NCBI RefSeq assembly: GCF_023701485.1 | Contig: NZ_JAMQBK010000065.1 | Coordinates: forward strand, 1 to 64,000 | Direction: 5' to 3' | DNA: 64,000 nucleotides | Source of the DNA: Aporhodopirellula aestuarii | GTDB taxonomy: Bacteria > Planctomycetota > Planctomycetia > Pirellulales > Pirellulaceae | Shown: piece by piece, positions 49,012 to 58,783 of the stretch | How positions within the stretch are numbered: position 1 is the stretch's first letter | Layout of the letters: every line of letters starts with the position of its first letter | Program-made: the position numbers and the translations under genes | Notes under the pieces: generated by a model | What the model saw: the letters and a program-made list of their open reading frames with translations, nothing else | Told to the model about the DNA's origin: nothing | Databases searched by the model: none

Positions 49012-51741
49012 CTAGGAAAGCTTAGCAGGTGGCTCCGGCAACGGCTTGGCCGGTTCGCCGGTCAGCGATTGCGATACCGAGGTGTGAATCAGGTACCTGG
49101 CTTCGATCGCGTTCGCGAGTTTGGGCATCCCGACACAGATCTTCTCGAGTAACTCCGCGAGAGCTTCGCGTTGTTGGTTTGTTTCACAACGGGTCAGTTT
49201 ACCGACATCCGCGACGAGGAGTCGACGCATTAAATCAGCGGCAATGCGTTCGTCGGCTCCGAGACCGACCTGGGAAGCCGACGTTGGCAACTCCAGCAAC
49301 ACCTGTTCGATGTCCTGTAATTGAAAACGCAGCGAGCGAGGATTTGATTCATCGGTGACCAGCAAATCGATGGTGGGCGCGGGTTGAACCAACGACAGGT
49401 ATCGCGACCGATACGTCATCAAACTATCAGTCGCATCGAGGATTGCTTCGCACAAACTGCCCTCGCGTTCGAGTGGCGATATCATGGTCGCGGCGAGGAG
49501 TTCGGCGGTTTGATGTGCCCGCTCGATGCGGCGGCCCAGCAACACGAATCTCCAACCGTGAGTTCGCGTGAGGCTTTCCGATGCCAACCCGCTGAACGCG
49601 AGCAGGAGGGTCACGCAATGGTTGAGCCGCTCGATCGCGGCAATCACGTTGGCGCCTCGAGGGCGACTTTGCACGACGACTTCGTTATGCAGGCTTCTCA
49701 GGATTCGATACGCGTCGAGCGAAATGCGGTCACGCACCGCAGACGCGTTTCGCAACGCACCCAGTGCCGCGGACTGGAATCCGCGTGATGTCCCACAATC
49801 AAAAACGCTCGCCGGAAGCATTAGGTCGAGTTGCGGCATCGCTCCATCGAGGCCCTCGATCGCGTAGTCCGGTTCCAATTGTCCCATCGCTGCGAGTGCC
49901 TTGACGAGACGCGGCATTTCGGACAATTCGTCGTACTCGTCTTCGCCGGCGAGTCGGGTAAGCGTGGTCCGAAGCAGGCGGGCGATCGACTCGCAACGTT
50001 CGGTATAACGACCGAGCCAGAACAAATGCTCGGCCACGCGACTGGGCAATTCCGCACCGCTGCGACGCAGCCGGATCGATTCCGATTCCGGTGACAGTAA
50101 GGTGGCTTCGTGATCGACCGGTTCGTCACTGACGACCCAGCAATCTTGGGTCATCTGGCCGCTCGTCGGTGATCGACCGAGCAGGTCTGGTTTGGGGCTC
50201 ACGCGAGCGAGTCCGCCCGGCAGGACTTCGATTCCGTCGGCGGTCTGCAATTGGAACGATCGCAGGGTCAAGTGCCAGGGGCGGAGTTTGCCATCGACCC
50301 AGACTGGCGTCAGGCTGTGCGACAATCGCTCTTGGCCAACGAACCGATGCGGTTGGGCTTTGATCTCTCTGACCAAGTCGGCCTTCTGCTCGGCCGTCAT
50401 GTATTCGGGGATGGACGGCTTCGCGTCGTTGACCGCGTAAGCGCTGCGGATGATCAGTTTGTCGAGGTTTTCGAGTACGAATCGACAGGGGCCTTCGTCG
50501 CCGCACCAGTACGTTGCGACGCTGGGAAGCAGCAATTCTTCGCCCAGCAGTTTTCTCGCCGAGGCGGCTAAGAAGGGCAGCAAAGCAGGCATTTCGACCA
50601 ATGCCGCGCCGATCGCATTGAGGACGGCAACGTGACCGCCGCGGATCGTTTGCAACAGCCCGGTGCAACCTTCCAGCGATGACGGATTGAGTTCGAGCGG
50701 ATCACATTTCCGATCGGACACGTGCCGCCACAACACTTCGATGGGAAGCAATCCGCCGAGCGTTTTCAGATTCAAACGTTCGCCCCGGACCGCTAAGTCG
50801 CGACCTTGGACGAGGGTGTAACCGAGATAGCGAGCCAAATAGGCGTCTTCGAATTCGCGGTAGCTGCCGGGGCCAGGCGTCAATAATGCGACCCGCGGGT
50901 TGTCGCGGGCACGTGGAGCGAGCGAGCGGAAATGCCCACGCAGGGCTTCGAAAAACGGGGCCAAGCGACGGACGTTTGCCCGGCGATGCAGGTGCGGCAA
51001 CGCTCGGCTGAGCACGATTCGGTTTTCCAGGAGATAGCCGAGGCCGCTCGGTGCACGTGTTCGATCGCCGGTCACCCACCAACCGCCGTTGTCACCCCGG
51101 ACGACATCAAACGCGGTCACGTGCAGTCGATGGGATTTGCCAGGGCTGTGCATGGCCGTGGCTTCGTCCGAGTTGGTTTTGTCGGTCCGCCCAAGTTTGT
51201 GGTACGCGCGATAAAAACGTGGGTTGCCCCATACCAGATCGGGAGGGATGATCCGATCGATGATCAGGTTTTGCGGCCCCAAAAGATCATCGAGAACGGC
51301 TTCGAGGATACGGACCCGCTGGGCCAGTCCGGCGGCCAGGACGCTCCAATCTTTCTGATTGAAGGCGACGGGCACGGTTGCCAGTTGCCAGGGGCGTGAA
51401 GGATCCACCGGCGTGATTTTGGATAAACCGCCCGATGCTCCGGAGGCATCATTTCCCGTGGTGAGCGGGTTGTTGACGCCCGTGGGGGGATTGAAGTTTT
51501 CGTCACCGGAGGACGGTTTTTGCTTGGCGTCGACCTGAAAAGTCAGTCCGTTCTCGCGGATGATGTGTTCGATCTGGATCGAGCGATCGTGCAGTCCAGT
51601 GGCCCCGATCCGGTTAAGAGTGCCCTCAATGGTTGCCCAATGAGGGCGCACGAGGCCATTTGCATCGCGGCATTCGTCAAAACGGCCGGCCAGCTTTTCA
51701 TAGCTGGTCAACGACAAGGGGGCTGCGATGGTAGTCGACAA
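49012..51741 (-). CDS. Circularly permuted ATP-grasp and alpha-E fusion (set 2)
   Basis: A 909-residue protein with a TTG start at 51741. The N-terminal 550 residues are a circularly permuted ATP-grasp (DUF404/407): RVRILEAVLDDLLGPQNLI, VARGERLN-type spacing, HVAVLNAIGAALVEMPALLPFL, GKLRPWHLTLRSF and VLPGGLARV. About 555-909 is an alpha-E helical domain beginning SRVAEHLFWLGRYTERCESIARLLR. Elsewhere the two are separate genes, as they are in this very cluster downstream. Predicted ATP-dependent amide or peptide ligase; substrate unknown. Confidence 0.88.
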   Translation of the reverse strand: MSTTIAAPLSLTSYEKLAGRFDECRDANGLVRPHWATIEGTLNRIGATGLHDRSIQIEHIIRENGLTFQVDAKQKPSSGDENFNPPTGVNNPLTTGNDASGASGGLSKITPVDPSRPWQLATVPVAFNQKDWSVLAAGLAQRVRILEAVLDDLLGPQNLIIDRIIPPDLVWGNPRFYRAYHKLGRTDKTNSDEATAMHSPGKSHRLHVTAFDVVRGDNGGWWVTGDRTRAPSGLGYLLENRIVLSRALPHLHRRANVRRLAPFFEALRGHFRSLAPRARDNPRVALLTPGPGSYREFEDAYLARYLGYTLVQGRDLAVRGERLNLKTLGGLLPIEVLWRHVSDRKCDPLELNPSSLEGCTGLLQTIRGGHVAVLNAIGAALVEMPALLPFLAASARKLLGEELLLPSVATYWCGDEGPCRFVLENLDKLIIRSAYAVNDAKPSIPEYMTAEQKADLVREIKAQPHRFVGQERLSHSLTPVWVDGKLRPWHLTLRSFQLQTADGIEVLPGGLARVSPKPDLLGRSPTSGQMTQDCWVVSDEPVDHEATLLSPESESIRLRRSGAELPSRVAEHLFWLGRYTERCESIARLLRTTLTRLAGEDEYDELSEMPRLVKALAAMGQLEPDYAIEGLDGAMPQLDLMLPASVFDCGTSRGFQSAALGALRNASAVRDRISLDAYRILRSLHNEVVVQSRPRGANVIAAIERLNHCVTLLLAFSGLASESLTRTHGWRFVLLGRRIERAHQTAELLAATMISPLEREGSLCEAILDATDSLMTYRSRYLSLVQPAPTIDLLVTDESNPRSLRFQLQDIEQVLLELPTSASQVGLGADERIAADLMRRLLVADVGKLTRCETNQQREALAELLEKICVGMPKLANAIEARYLIHTSVSQSLTGEPAKPLPEPPAKLS

Positions 51742-51854
51742 TGTGGTCAGGGCTCCTGTGAAAATGCCGAAAGGAAACGGTAAATATTGGTATGTTCTAC
51801 CCTTTCCTTTAATCGACTACCCGCCTTGAGCACGCCGATACGCGAACCCACATT

Positions 51855-54800
51855 TTAGAGCCGACGCAGATCCATGGTAACCGGGTACGGTTCGGATCCC
51901 ACAACGGGGGGCAATTTAGGGACCTGAATTTCCCCGCCCGTCATCGTGAACGCGTCAAATCTCGCCGCACGGCGGGATTCGGCTTCTTTTGCATTGATCG
52001 GGAAATTGTCGCTGCACACCCCACCCGGATGGACGGCGTGGTAGGTGCACCCACCAACGCTTCGCCGAGCTTTGAGGTCGACCAAGTCAAATTGCAGCGG
52101 CGTGTGAATCCCGATGGTCGGGTGGAGGCAGCGGGGCGGTTGCCAGGCGCGGTATTTTACACCCGCGACCGCTTGCCCGGTTACGCCGGTTCGATGCAGC
52201 GGTACCTGATGGCCGAAACAGGTCACCGCATATCGTCCCGGATCCATGCCTTCGACCAAAATCTGCAGTCGTTCGAGCGACGAATCGACGAACCTCGCCG
52301 TGCCACCAGAACCGGGCTCCTCGCCCATGACGTACCACGGTTCGATCGCGCTGCGAAGTTCCATGCGGACGCCATCGATGACGAGTTCGCCCATCAACGG
52401 GAAGCGGAATTCATGATGCGGGGCATACCAATCGGCCTTCACCGGTGCGCCCCGGCGGTGCAATTCGCCGGTCAGTTTTTTCAAGTCTTTCCAAACGAAA
52501 TACGGCAACAGGAATCGGTCATAGAGCATTGGCCCCCATTGTGTCAGCGGCTCGTCATACGGCCGATCCCAGAACGCGGCGACCACGGCGCGGATCAACA
52601 GTTGTTGAGACAGACTCATCTGAGCGTGCGGTGGCATTTCAAATCCACGCAGTTCGACGAGCCCCAATCGTCCCGTTGAACTGTCGGGAGAGTACATCTT
52701 GTCGATGCAAATTTCCGCCCGGTGGGTGTTGCCGGTCGTATCGACGAGCAAGTCGCGGAACAGGCGATCAACGATCCAAGGCGCAACGTCCGCACCCATA
52801 GGCGGCAGTTGAGCGAGGGCGATTTCCATTTCGTAGACCGAATCGCTGCGCGCCTCATCCATCCGCGGCGCTTGGCTCGTCGGCCCGATGAACTTGCCGC
52901 TGAACAGATACGACAACGCCGGGTGGTTGTGCCAGAACCGGATCAAGCTGCCGAGCAGATGAGGACGTCGCATGAACGGACTGTCAGCCGGTTTGGCTCC
53001 GCCCATCACGACGTGGTTTCCGCCGCCGGTCCCGGTGTGGTGTCCGTCGAGGTCGAATTTCTCGGTTCCCAAACGCGACAATCGGGCTTCTTCGTAGAGC
53101 GTTTCAGTCAATTTGACCAGCGATCGCCAAGTCGACGATGGTTGCGTGTTGACTTCGATGACACCCGGATCCGGAGTGACTTTGAAGTAGTCGATGCGTT
53201 CGTCCGGTGGAGGAAGGTAGCCTTCGATCACAACCGGCAGGTCGGTCAGAGCACAGGTTTCTTCAACCGCTGAAACGAGATCGAGATAATCTTCGAGCCG
53301 TTGAGCGGGCGGCATGAAGACGTGTAATCGGCCGAAGCGCGCTTCGACACAGAGTGCGGTGTGCACAATGTCATTGTGCGTTGGCAAATCATCTTCATCG
53401 AAGTCATCGAGAGTTTGTTCATTGACTGCCGCGGCGGCCGAATCGCTCGGTCCACCGAGTCGTCCACCGCCGCCGGTGGTGCCGCCTTGGCGAGCGGCAA
53501 CATAGCTTTCCATCCCGCGAGGTGTACCGCCCGCTGCATCGGGGCCGCGATACGGCGCCGGCAAAGGATTGTGACTGATCGTCGGGTCCAAGGGCGTCGA
53601 GTAGAAGGGCGCCGTGCTAAACGAATCCGATGGCAGGGTGTCCAACGGCAATCGCAAACCGATGGGCGACTCGCCTGGAATCAGGTAGATCTTTTCACTG
53701 CGGACGGGCCACTTTCCGCCGATCCATCCCGGTTTGGCCTGCCACCAGGCGCGACGCAGTGGCAAGACGTATCCCACCGGTGTGCCGAGTCCGTTGCCGA
53801 AGGTCCGCATCAACATTGCCCGCTCGTTAGGATCCTTTACACGGGGATCTGCAGGGTCGATGTCGACGGGGAGTCGGTCTTCTTTCCACAGGTAGTGAAA
53901 GATGTCCTCGTGGACCGGGAAGGTCATCTTGGCGCTAATGTTGAGTTCTCTCGATAACGTGCGGATGAACCGCCGTGCGTCTTCGTGAGTGTGTTTGTAG
54001 TCGCGCCCTTCGTCGGCCAACCATTTTTCATCGTTCCAAATTGGTTGTCCGTCGCGTCGCCATAGGCAGGTCAGCGCCCAACGCGGCAATTGTTCGCCGG
54101 GATACCATTTGCCTTGACCGTAGTGCAGCAAACTGCCGCCGGCGACTTGCTCCGTTTCGGCGAGTTTATCGCGGAAGCGTTTGAGCAATACGTTGCTGAG
54201 GACGCGTTTGTCTTCGCCGACCGCTTCGGTGTTCCATTGCGGATGGTCCATGTCGTCGATGGACACAAACGTCGGTTCGCCACCCATCGTCAGGCGGACG
54301 TCGCCCTCTTCTAGTTTTTTGTCGATCTCGTCGCCACAGTCGAGGATCTCATTCCAGACTTTTTCGGTGTAGGGTTTGGTTACCCGTGGGTCTTCGTGAA
54401 CGCGGGTAACCTTCATGACGTGTTCGAAGGTGACTTCGCATGGTTGGTGTCCGCCCGTGATCGGAGCCGCGCCGGTATACATCGGGGTGCATGCCAACGG
54501 AATGTGTCCTTCGCCGGCGAGCAGTCCGCTTGTCGGGTCGAGTCCGACCCAGCCTGCGCCAGGCAGATAAACCTCGGTCCACGCGTGCAGGTCGCAGAAG
54601 TCTTCGGTTGGCCCTGAAGGCCCGTCGAGCGATTCTTGATCGGCAGCGAGTTGGATCAGGTACCCGGAAACAAATCTCGCGGCGAGGCCCATGTGTCGAA
54701 ACGTTTCAACGAGCATCCACGCCGAATCGCGACAGGATCCGCTGCAAAGTGTGAGCGTTTCTTCGGGAGACTGCACGCCCGGTTCGAGTCGTATTTTGTA

Positions 54801-55271
54801 GTCGATCTGCTTCTGTGCTGCACGATTGACGTCGACGATGAAGTCGATCGTTCGCTCGTTGGATTGTGGCAGGGTTTCCATCCACGCTTTGAGCGCAGGC
54901 GTTAATTCACCGGGCTGCAAATACGCAGACAGCTGTTTGCGGGTGTCTTCGTCATACTCGAATGGGAACGTGCCAGCCGCATCGTCGACAAAAAATTCGA
55001 ACGGGTTAATCACCGTCATGTCGGCGACGAGATCGACGGTGACACACAGGTGATCGATGGGTTTTTCAAAAACCAATCGGGCGATCGGGTTGGCGAACGG
55101 GTCCTGTTGCCAGTTCACAAAGTGTTCGTCAGGGCTGACCGTCAATTGGTACGCAGGAATCGGTGTCCGGCCGTGATATGCCGGTCGCAATCGAACCAAT
55201 TGTGGTCCGACCATGATAGGGCGGTCGTACTTGTAGGAAGTTTTGTGATGCAGCGCGACGCGAATCGTCAT
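51855..55271 (-). CDS. Transglutaminase-DUF2126 protein (set 1)
   Basis: A 1138-residue protein. Residues 1-260 form a transglutaminase-like domain with Cys180 (CSGSCRDSAW), His229 (DLHAWTEVY) and Asp245 (WVGLDPTSG). The remaining 880 residues match DUF2126 (GGEPTFVSIDDMDHPQWNT; LRRAWWQAKPGW; VEVNTQPSSTWRSL; GTGGGNHVVMGG), which includes a glutamine-synthetase-like predicted fold. A Gly/Ser-rich linker lies around 605-640. No signal peptide; it works in the cytoplasm, apparently with the adjacent alpha-E and ATP-grasp proteins. Confidence 0.9.
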   Translation of the reverse strand: MTIRVALHHKTSYKYDRPIMVGPQLVRLRPAYHGRTPIPAYQLTVSPDEHFVNWQQDPFANPIARLVFEKPIDHLCVTVDLVADMTVINPFEFFVDDAAGTFPFEYDEDTRKQLSAYLQPGELTPALKAWMETLPQSNERTIDFIVDVNRAAQKQIDYKIRLEPGVQSPEETLTLCSGSCRDSAWMLVETFRHMGLAARFVSGYLIQLAADQESLDGPSGPTEDFCDLHAWTEVYLPGAGWVGLDPTSGLLAGEGHIPLACTPMYTGAAPITGGHQPCEVTFEHVMKVTRVHEDPRVTKPYTEKVWNEILDCGDEIDKKLEEGDVRLTMGGEPTFVSIDDMDHPQWNTEAVGEDKRVLSNVLLKRFRDKLAETEQVAGGSLLHYGQGKWYPGEQLPRWALTCLWRRDGQPIWNDEKWLADEGRDYKHTHEDARRFIRTLSRELNISAKMTFPVHEDIFHYLWKEDRLPVDIDPADPRVKDPNERAMLMRTFGNGLGTPVGYVLPLRRAWWQAKPGWIGGKWPVRSEKIYLIPGESPIGLRLPLDTLPSDSFSTAPFYSTPLDPTISHNPLPAPYRGPDAAGGTPRGMESYVAARQGGTTGGGGRLGGPSDSAAAAVNEQTLDDFDEDDLPTHNDIVHTALCVEARFGRLHVFMPPAQRLEDYLDLVSAVEETCALTDLPVVIEGYLPPPDERIDYFKVTPDPGVIEVNTQPSSTWRSLVKLTETLYEEARLSRLGTEKFDLDGHHTGTGGGNHVVMGGAKPADSPFMRRPHLLGSLIRFWHNHPALSYLFSGKFIGPTSQAPRMDEARSDSVYEMEIALAQLPPMGADVAPWIVDRLFRDLLVDTTGNTHRAEICIDKMYSPDSSTGRLGLVELRGFEMPPHAQMSLSQQLLIRAVVAAFWDRPYDEPLTQWGPMLYDRFLLPYFVWKDLKKLTGELHRRGAPVKADWYAPHHEFRFPLMGELVIDGVRMELRSAIEPWYVMGEEPGSGGTARFVDSSLERLQILVEGMDPGRYAVTCFGHQVPLHRTGVTGQAVAGVKYRAWQPPRCLHPTIGIHTPLQFDLVDLKARRSVGGCTYHAVHPGGVCSDNFPINAKEAESRRAARFDAFTMTGGEIQVPKLPPVVGSEPYPVTMDLRRL

Positions 55272-55325
55272 AAAGGAACCAGGTGTGGATCAGGGGAAAG
55301 GCAACAGCGTCCGTGGAAGCTTTTC

Positions 55326-56276
55326 TTACGCTGGGATCAGGGCTTGGAAATAGTCTTCGGCGAGGGTGTTGCCGATGTCATTGAGTTCTAGCTGTAGGAG
55401 ATCCACAAATTCGTGCATGCCTCCGGCGAGGACTTCTTCGACTTGGGTGAATGCCAAACGGTGTTTCAACGCATCGACTTTTTTGCTCGACTGACTCGAT
55501 GTTTGTTTCCGCGACGCTTGATCAATTTCTCCGAGTGACCAACCGGCCGATGCGACACATCGGTGGACGCTACGGGGGAAGGTGCGGTTGAACAAAAAGA
55601 ATCCGACGACATTCGGAATTGAGACTTCGTGGTAGTCACGCCGGTAGGCTTCGAAGCCACTGATCGCGAGTAGAAGCGCCGACCACTGCATGTCGTCAAC
55701 CGCCGTACCGACGTGTTCGACCGAGGGCAGCAAATTGAAGTATTTCACGTCGAGGATGCGCGAGGTTTTGTCGGCGCGTTCAAGCATCCGTCCGACGTTG
55801 GCGAAGTGCCACGCGGTGTCCTGCGCCATGGTGCTCTCGAGCACACCGCTCCAGAGCAGCGTTTGTTGACGAATCTGGTCAAAGAATTGGCTTGTGCGAT
55901 CGAGAGACTCGTTCCGGGAGGCTTCGTTGACGAAAAGGTAGAACTCGTTGATTTGTTCGAACGCTTCTGACGAGAGTTTTTCGCGAACGCCGCGGGCGTT
56001 TTCACGAGCCGCACGGAGGCACGTCAGCATCGAGTTGGGATACTCTTCGTCAAATGCGAGAAAGTTAACCACATTCTCTTGGTTGGGATGGCCGTATTTC
56101 TTCTTGAAGAACTCCTCATCGCCGGTCACGCGGACCAACGGTTCCCACGGATCGACAAGGTTTTCAGGTTGATCCAGGATCAGGTGGAGGGTGACTTCGA
56201 GGAACCGAGCGAGGTTCTCGGCACGCTCGATCTGGCGGCTCATCCAGTAAACGGATTCGGCAACACGTGAAAGCAT
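55326..56276 (-). CDS. Alpha-E domain protein (set 1)
   Basis: A 316-residue all-helical protein starting at ATG 56276; the frame is open 46 codons further into the next gene but that part is not conserved. N-terminus MLSRVAESVYWMSRQIERAENLARFLEV is the alpha-E signature, and AFEQINEFYLFVNE..., AHFANVGRMLERADKTSRILDVKYF follow. No enzymatic motif; considered a partner or scaffold of the permuted ATP-grasp ligases. It lies 54 bp upstream of the DUF2126 gene. Confidence 0.9.
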   Translation of the reverse strand: MLSRVAESVYWMSRQIERAENLARFLEVTLHLILDQPENLVDPWEPLVRVTGDEEFFKKKYGHPNQENVVNFLAFDEEYPNSMLTCLRAARENARGVREKLSSEAFEQINEFYLFVNEASRNESLDRTSQFFDQIRQQTLLWSGVLESTMAQDTAWHFANVGRMLERADKTSRILDVKYFNLLPSVEHVGTAVDDMQWSALLLAISGFEAYRRDYHEVSIPNVVGFFLFNRTFPRSVHRCVASAGWSLGEIDQASRKQTSSQSSKKVDALKHRLAFTQVEEVLAGGMHEFVDLLQLELNDIGNTLAEDYFQALIPA

Positions 56277-56371
56277 GTTTGGAAGTTCGAGATAAAGAGA
56301 AAGGAGTGTGGAGCCGTGTGTGGAAACACGCTGCTGCGAGAAAAAGGAACAGCCACCATAGGGGCGGCGTT

Positions 56372-57901
56372 CTAAGGTCGCGCGACCGTCTGTCCTGGGC
56401 TGGCAACAACCCAAGTGTCTTTACTGCCACCGCCTTGTGACGAGTTGACCACGAGTGAGCCTTTTTTCAATGCGACACGGGTCAGGCCACCGGGGAGCAC
56501 CCACACGTCGTCAGCACTTTCGCAGAGGATATATGGACGCAGGTCGACGTGACGTCCCTCTAATGTTTCGCCGGTCATGGTCGGGACGCGTGACAGCTGC
56601 AGCGTGGGCTGAGCGACGTAGTTTCGGGGATTCTCGCGTATCTTTTCCGCAAACTCAGCTCGCTGTTCGTCCGTCGCGTGAGGCCCGATCAGGATGCCGT
56701 ATCCGCCAGATTCACCGGCCGCTTTGACAACCAGTTCATCTAGGTGGGCGAGTACATAACTCCGGTCCTCCTCGCGTTCACAGAGATAGGTCGGAACGTT
56801 GTTGAGGATCGGTTCTTCACCGAGGTAGAACCGAATCATCTCGGGGACAAACGCGTACACGACTTTGTCGTCGGCGACGCCCGTTCCCGGTGCGTTTGCC
56901 AACGCGACGTTGCCGGCGCGATAGGCCCGCATCAACCCGGGCACGCCGAGGACGGAGTCCTTGTTAAACACTTCGGGATCCAGGAACGTGTCATCGACCC
57001 GGCGATAAATCACATCAACCTGTTGTCGGCCATCGGTCGTCAGCATGTAAACGTGATCGTTTTCGACAACCAAGTCGCGTCCCTCAACCAGTTCGACGCC
57101 CATTTGATGGGCTAGGAACGAGTGTTCGTAGTAGGCGCTGTTGTAGACGCCGGGGGTCAGAACGACCACGGTCGGGTTCGGCAAGTCGGGAGCCATCCGG
57201 CGGAGCATCTGGTAGAGCCGGGCGGGATAGTCGTTGACGGGGCGAACGCTCGAATCGGCGAAAGCGCGGGGAAAGTTCTTCTTCATGACCGCGCGGTTTT
57301 GCAGCACATACGACACGCCTGACGGACAGCGGAGGTTGTCTTCGAGAACAAAGACGGCGCCTTCGTTGTCACGAACCAAGTCGGTGCCGGTGATGTGACA
57401 CCACACACCCGCTGGAGGTTTTAATCCCTTGCACTGCGGCAGATATTGCGGGCAAGAATCGACAATGCGCGCCGGGATAAGCCCTTCTTTGATGATTTGA
57501 CGTTCGTTGTAAACGTCATCGAGGAATCGGTTCAGCGCCCGAATTCGCTGTTTCAATCCCAGTTCGACGTCAGACCACACCGACGCCGAGATGATCCGAG
57601 GAATGATGTCGAAAGGCATGATTTTCTCAGTGCCTTGTTCGTCGCTGTAGACCGTGAACGTGATGCCCATTTGGTACAGCGAGCGTTCGATTGCTCGTTG
57701 CCGGCGATTGAGTTCACCGACGGGAAGGCGATTGATGAGGTCCACCAACGCGACGGCGTCAGGGCGGGCGACGCTGTCGGCACAGACGACTTCGTCGTAA
57801 AAACCTTCGGCTAGATAACCTTCCAGCTTGGGATATTCAGAAGACGACACGGATGAGTCCGTCGATTGGGACTGTGACTGCGATTGCATAGAATGATCCA
57901 T
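56372..57901 (-). CDS. Circularly permuted ATP-grasp ligase (set 1)
   Basis: A 509-residue ATP-grasp protein from ATG 57901. Motifs include IPARIVDSCPQYLPQCKG, GVSYVLQNRAVMKKNFP, VEGRDLVVENDHVYM, KAAGESGGYGILIGPHA and VLPGGLTRVAL. The first 25 residues are Ser/Gln-rich and probably disordered. Typical length for CP-ATP-grasp type 2. First gene of the six-gene block; its promoter should lie in the 278-bp gap upstream, where I could not fix one. Confidence 0.9.
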   Translation of the reverse strand: MDHSMQSQSQSQSTDSSVSSSEYPKLEGYLAEGFYDEVVCADSVARPDAVALVDLINRLPVGELNRRQRAIERSLYQMGITFTVYSDEQGTEKIMPFDIIPRIISASVWSDVELGLKQRIRALNRFLDDVYNERQIIKEGLIPARIVDSCPQYLPQCKGLKPPAGVWCHITGTDLVRDNEGAVFVLEDNLRCPSGVSYVLQNRAVMKKNFPRAFADSSVRPVNDYPARLYQMLRRMAPDLPNPTVVVLTPGVYNSAYYEHSFLAHQMGVELVEGRDLVVENDHVYMLTTDGRQQVDVIYRRVDDTFLDPEVFNKDSVLGVPGLMRAYRAGNVALANAPGTGVADDKVVYAFVPEMIRFYLGEEPILNNVPTYLCEREEDRSYVLAHLDELVVKAAGESGGYGILIGPHATDEQRAEFAEKIRENPRNYVAQPTLQLSRVPTMTGETLEGRHVDLRPYILCESADDVWVLPGGLTRVALKKGSLVVNSSQGGGSKDTWVVASPGQTVARP

Positions 57902-58179
57902 CTCTCGCGTGGTCAGTCCGCCTCTGACAACGTGGAAGTTTTCGTTTTAGGAAGAGCATTTAGTGTATCGCAAACGATCACGCGATACACGATTCGCAGC
58001 ATAATGTTTGGCAATGCGGTCTCGTTTGCCGCAATTCCAGTTCTTCGGTAGTCAATGTCGCCACGGGTGGTCCGGCGCTGCCGGATGGCGATTGGTTGTT
58101 TTCCGATCATTCGGGCCGCTGGCGGCGGATTGGTCATCTTAGCGGGGGATCGAATCCCGGTTGGCTGGCACCGGTCCGC

Positions 58180-58560
58180 TCAGGAAGCGTTTTCGCCAGA
58201 AAACTTGTTGCCCTCGACGGGATATTTCACCGCGTTGCGGATCATTTTGGCGTGGAGCGTCGTGGCGAGGTCGATGTCGAGTTTATTTGCCATGGCGAGA
58301 AGGTAGGCCAGACAGTCGGCAACCTCTTCACTGACGGCCAACCGCGTGTCGGGATCGTCCATCACGTGGAGCGATTGTTCGGCAGTAAGCCACTGGAAGT
58401 GCTCCATCAATTCCGCGGTTTCAATGGCCAGCGACATCACCAAGTTTTTGGGGGTATGGAAGCGGTGCCAGTTGCGTTCGTCGACGAATTGTTCGACGAC
58501 TTGTTTGAGCTCTCGAACCGAAGTCTGTTCGTCGGTCGAACTGTGTTGCAAGTCAGTCAT
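58180..58560 (-). CDS. MazG-like nucleotide pyrophosphohydrolase
   Basis: A 126-residue protein with the all-alpha NTP pyrophosphohydrolase signature: ETAELMEHFQW with the EExxE half near 49-54 and EEVADCLAYLL (ExxD) near 88-96. It matches the dCTPase/RS21-C6 (XTP3-transactivated) branch, which hydrolyses dCTP and its modified forms to dCMP and PPi. Cytoplasmic, no signal. It is a single gene, divergent from the SppA-like gene after 223 bp. Confidence 0.88.
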   Translation of the reverse strand: MTDLQHSSTDEQTSVRELKQVVEQFVDERNWHRFHTPKNLVMSLAIETAELMEHFQWLTAEQSLHVMDDPDTRLAVSEEVADCLAYLLAMANKLDIDLATTLHAKMIRNAVKYPVEGNKFSGENAS

Positions 58561-58783
58561 GAAAGTTCATTTCGTAGGGGAGCGAGTTGGAAAGGTGTGA
58601 GGATTGGGTGCACGGTGGCGGTCATTCGAGTCGTGTTGGATGATCTGGTCGCGATCGGTTCGCGGGAATCCTTTGGCTGACATGGGTGGCGTGGTCGATG
58701 TCCTGACGATGTGGCCTGAGTCTTATTTACTCGATGGAACGAGCGAGGATGGTCACCGATAACGCTTTCATGGACGATTCCCA

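Noticed and set aside
58125-58165. tRNA-like GGGGATCGAATCCC stretch
   Set aside because: It looks like a T-arm but has GATCGAATC instead of TTCGAATC, no acceptor or anticodon stem around it, and lies against the MazG gene end.
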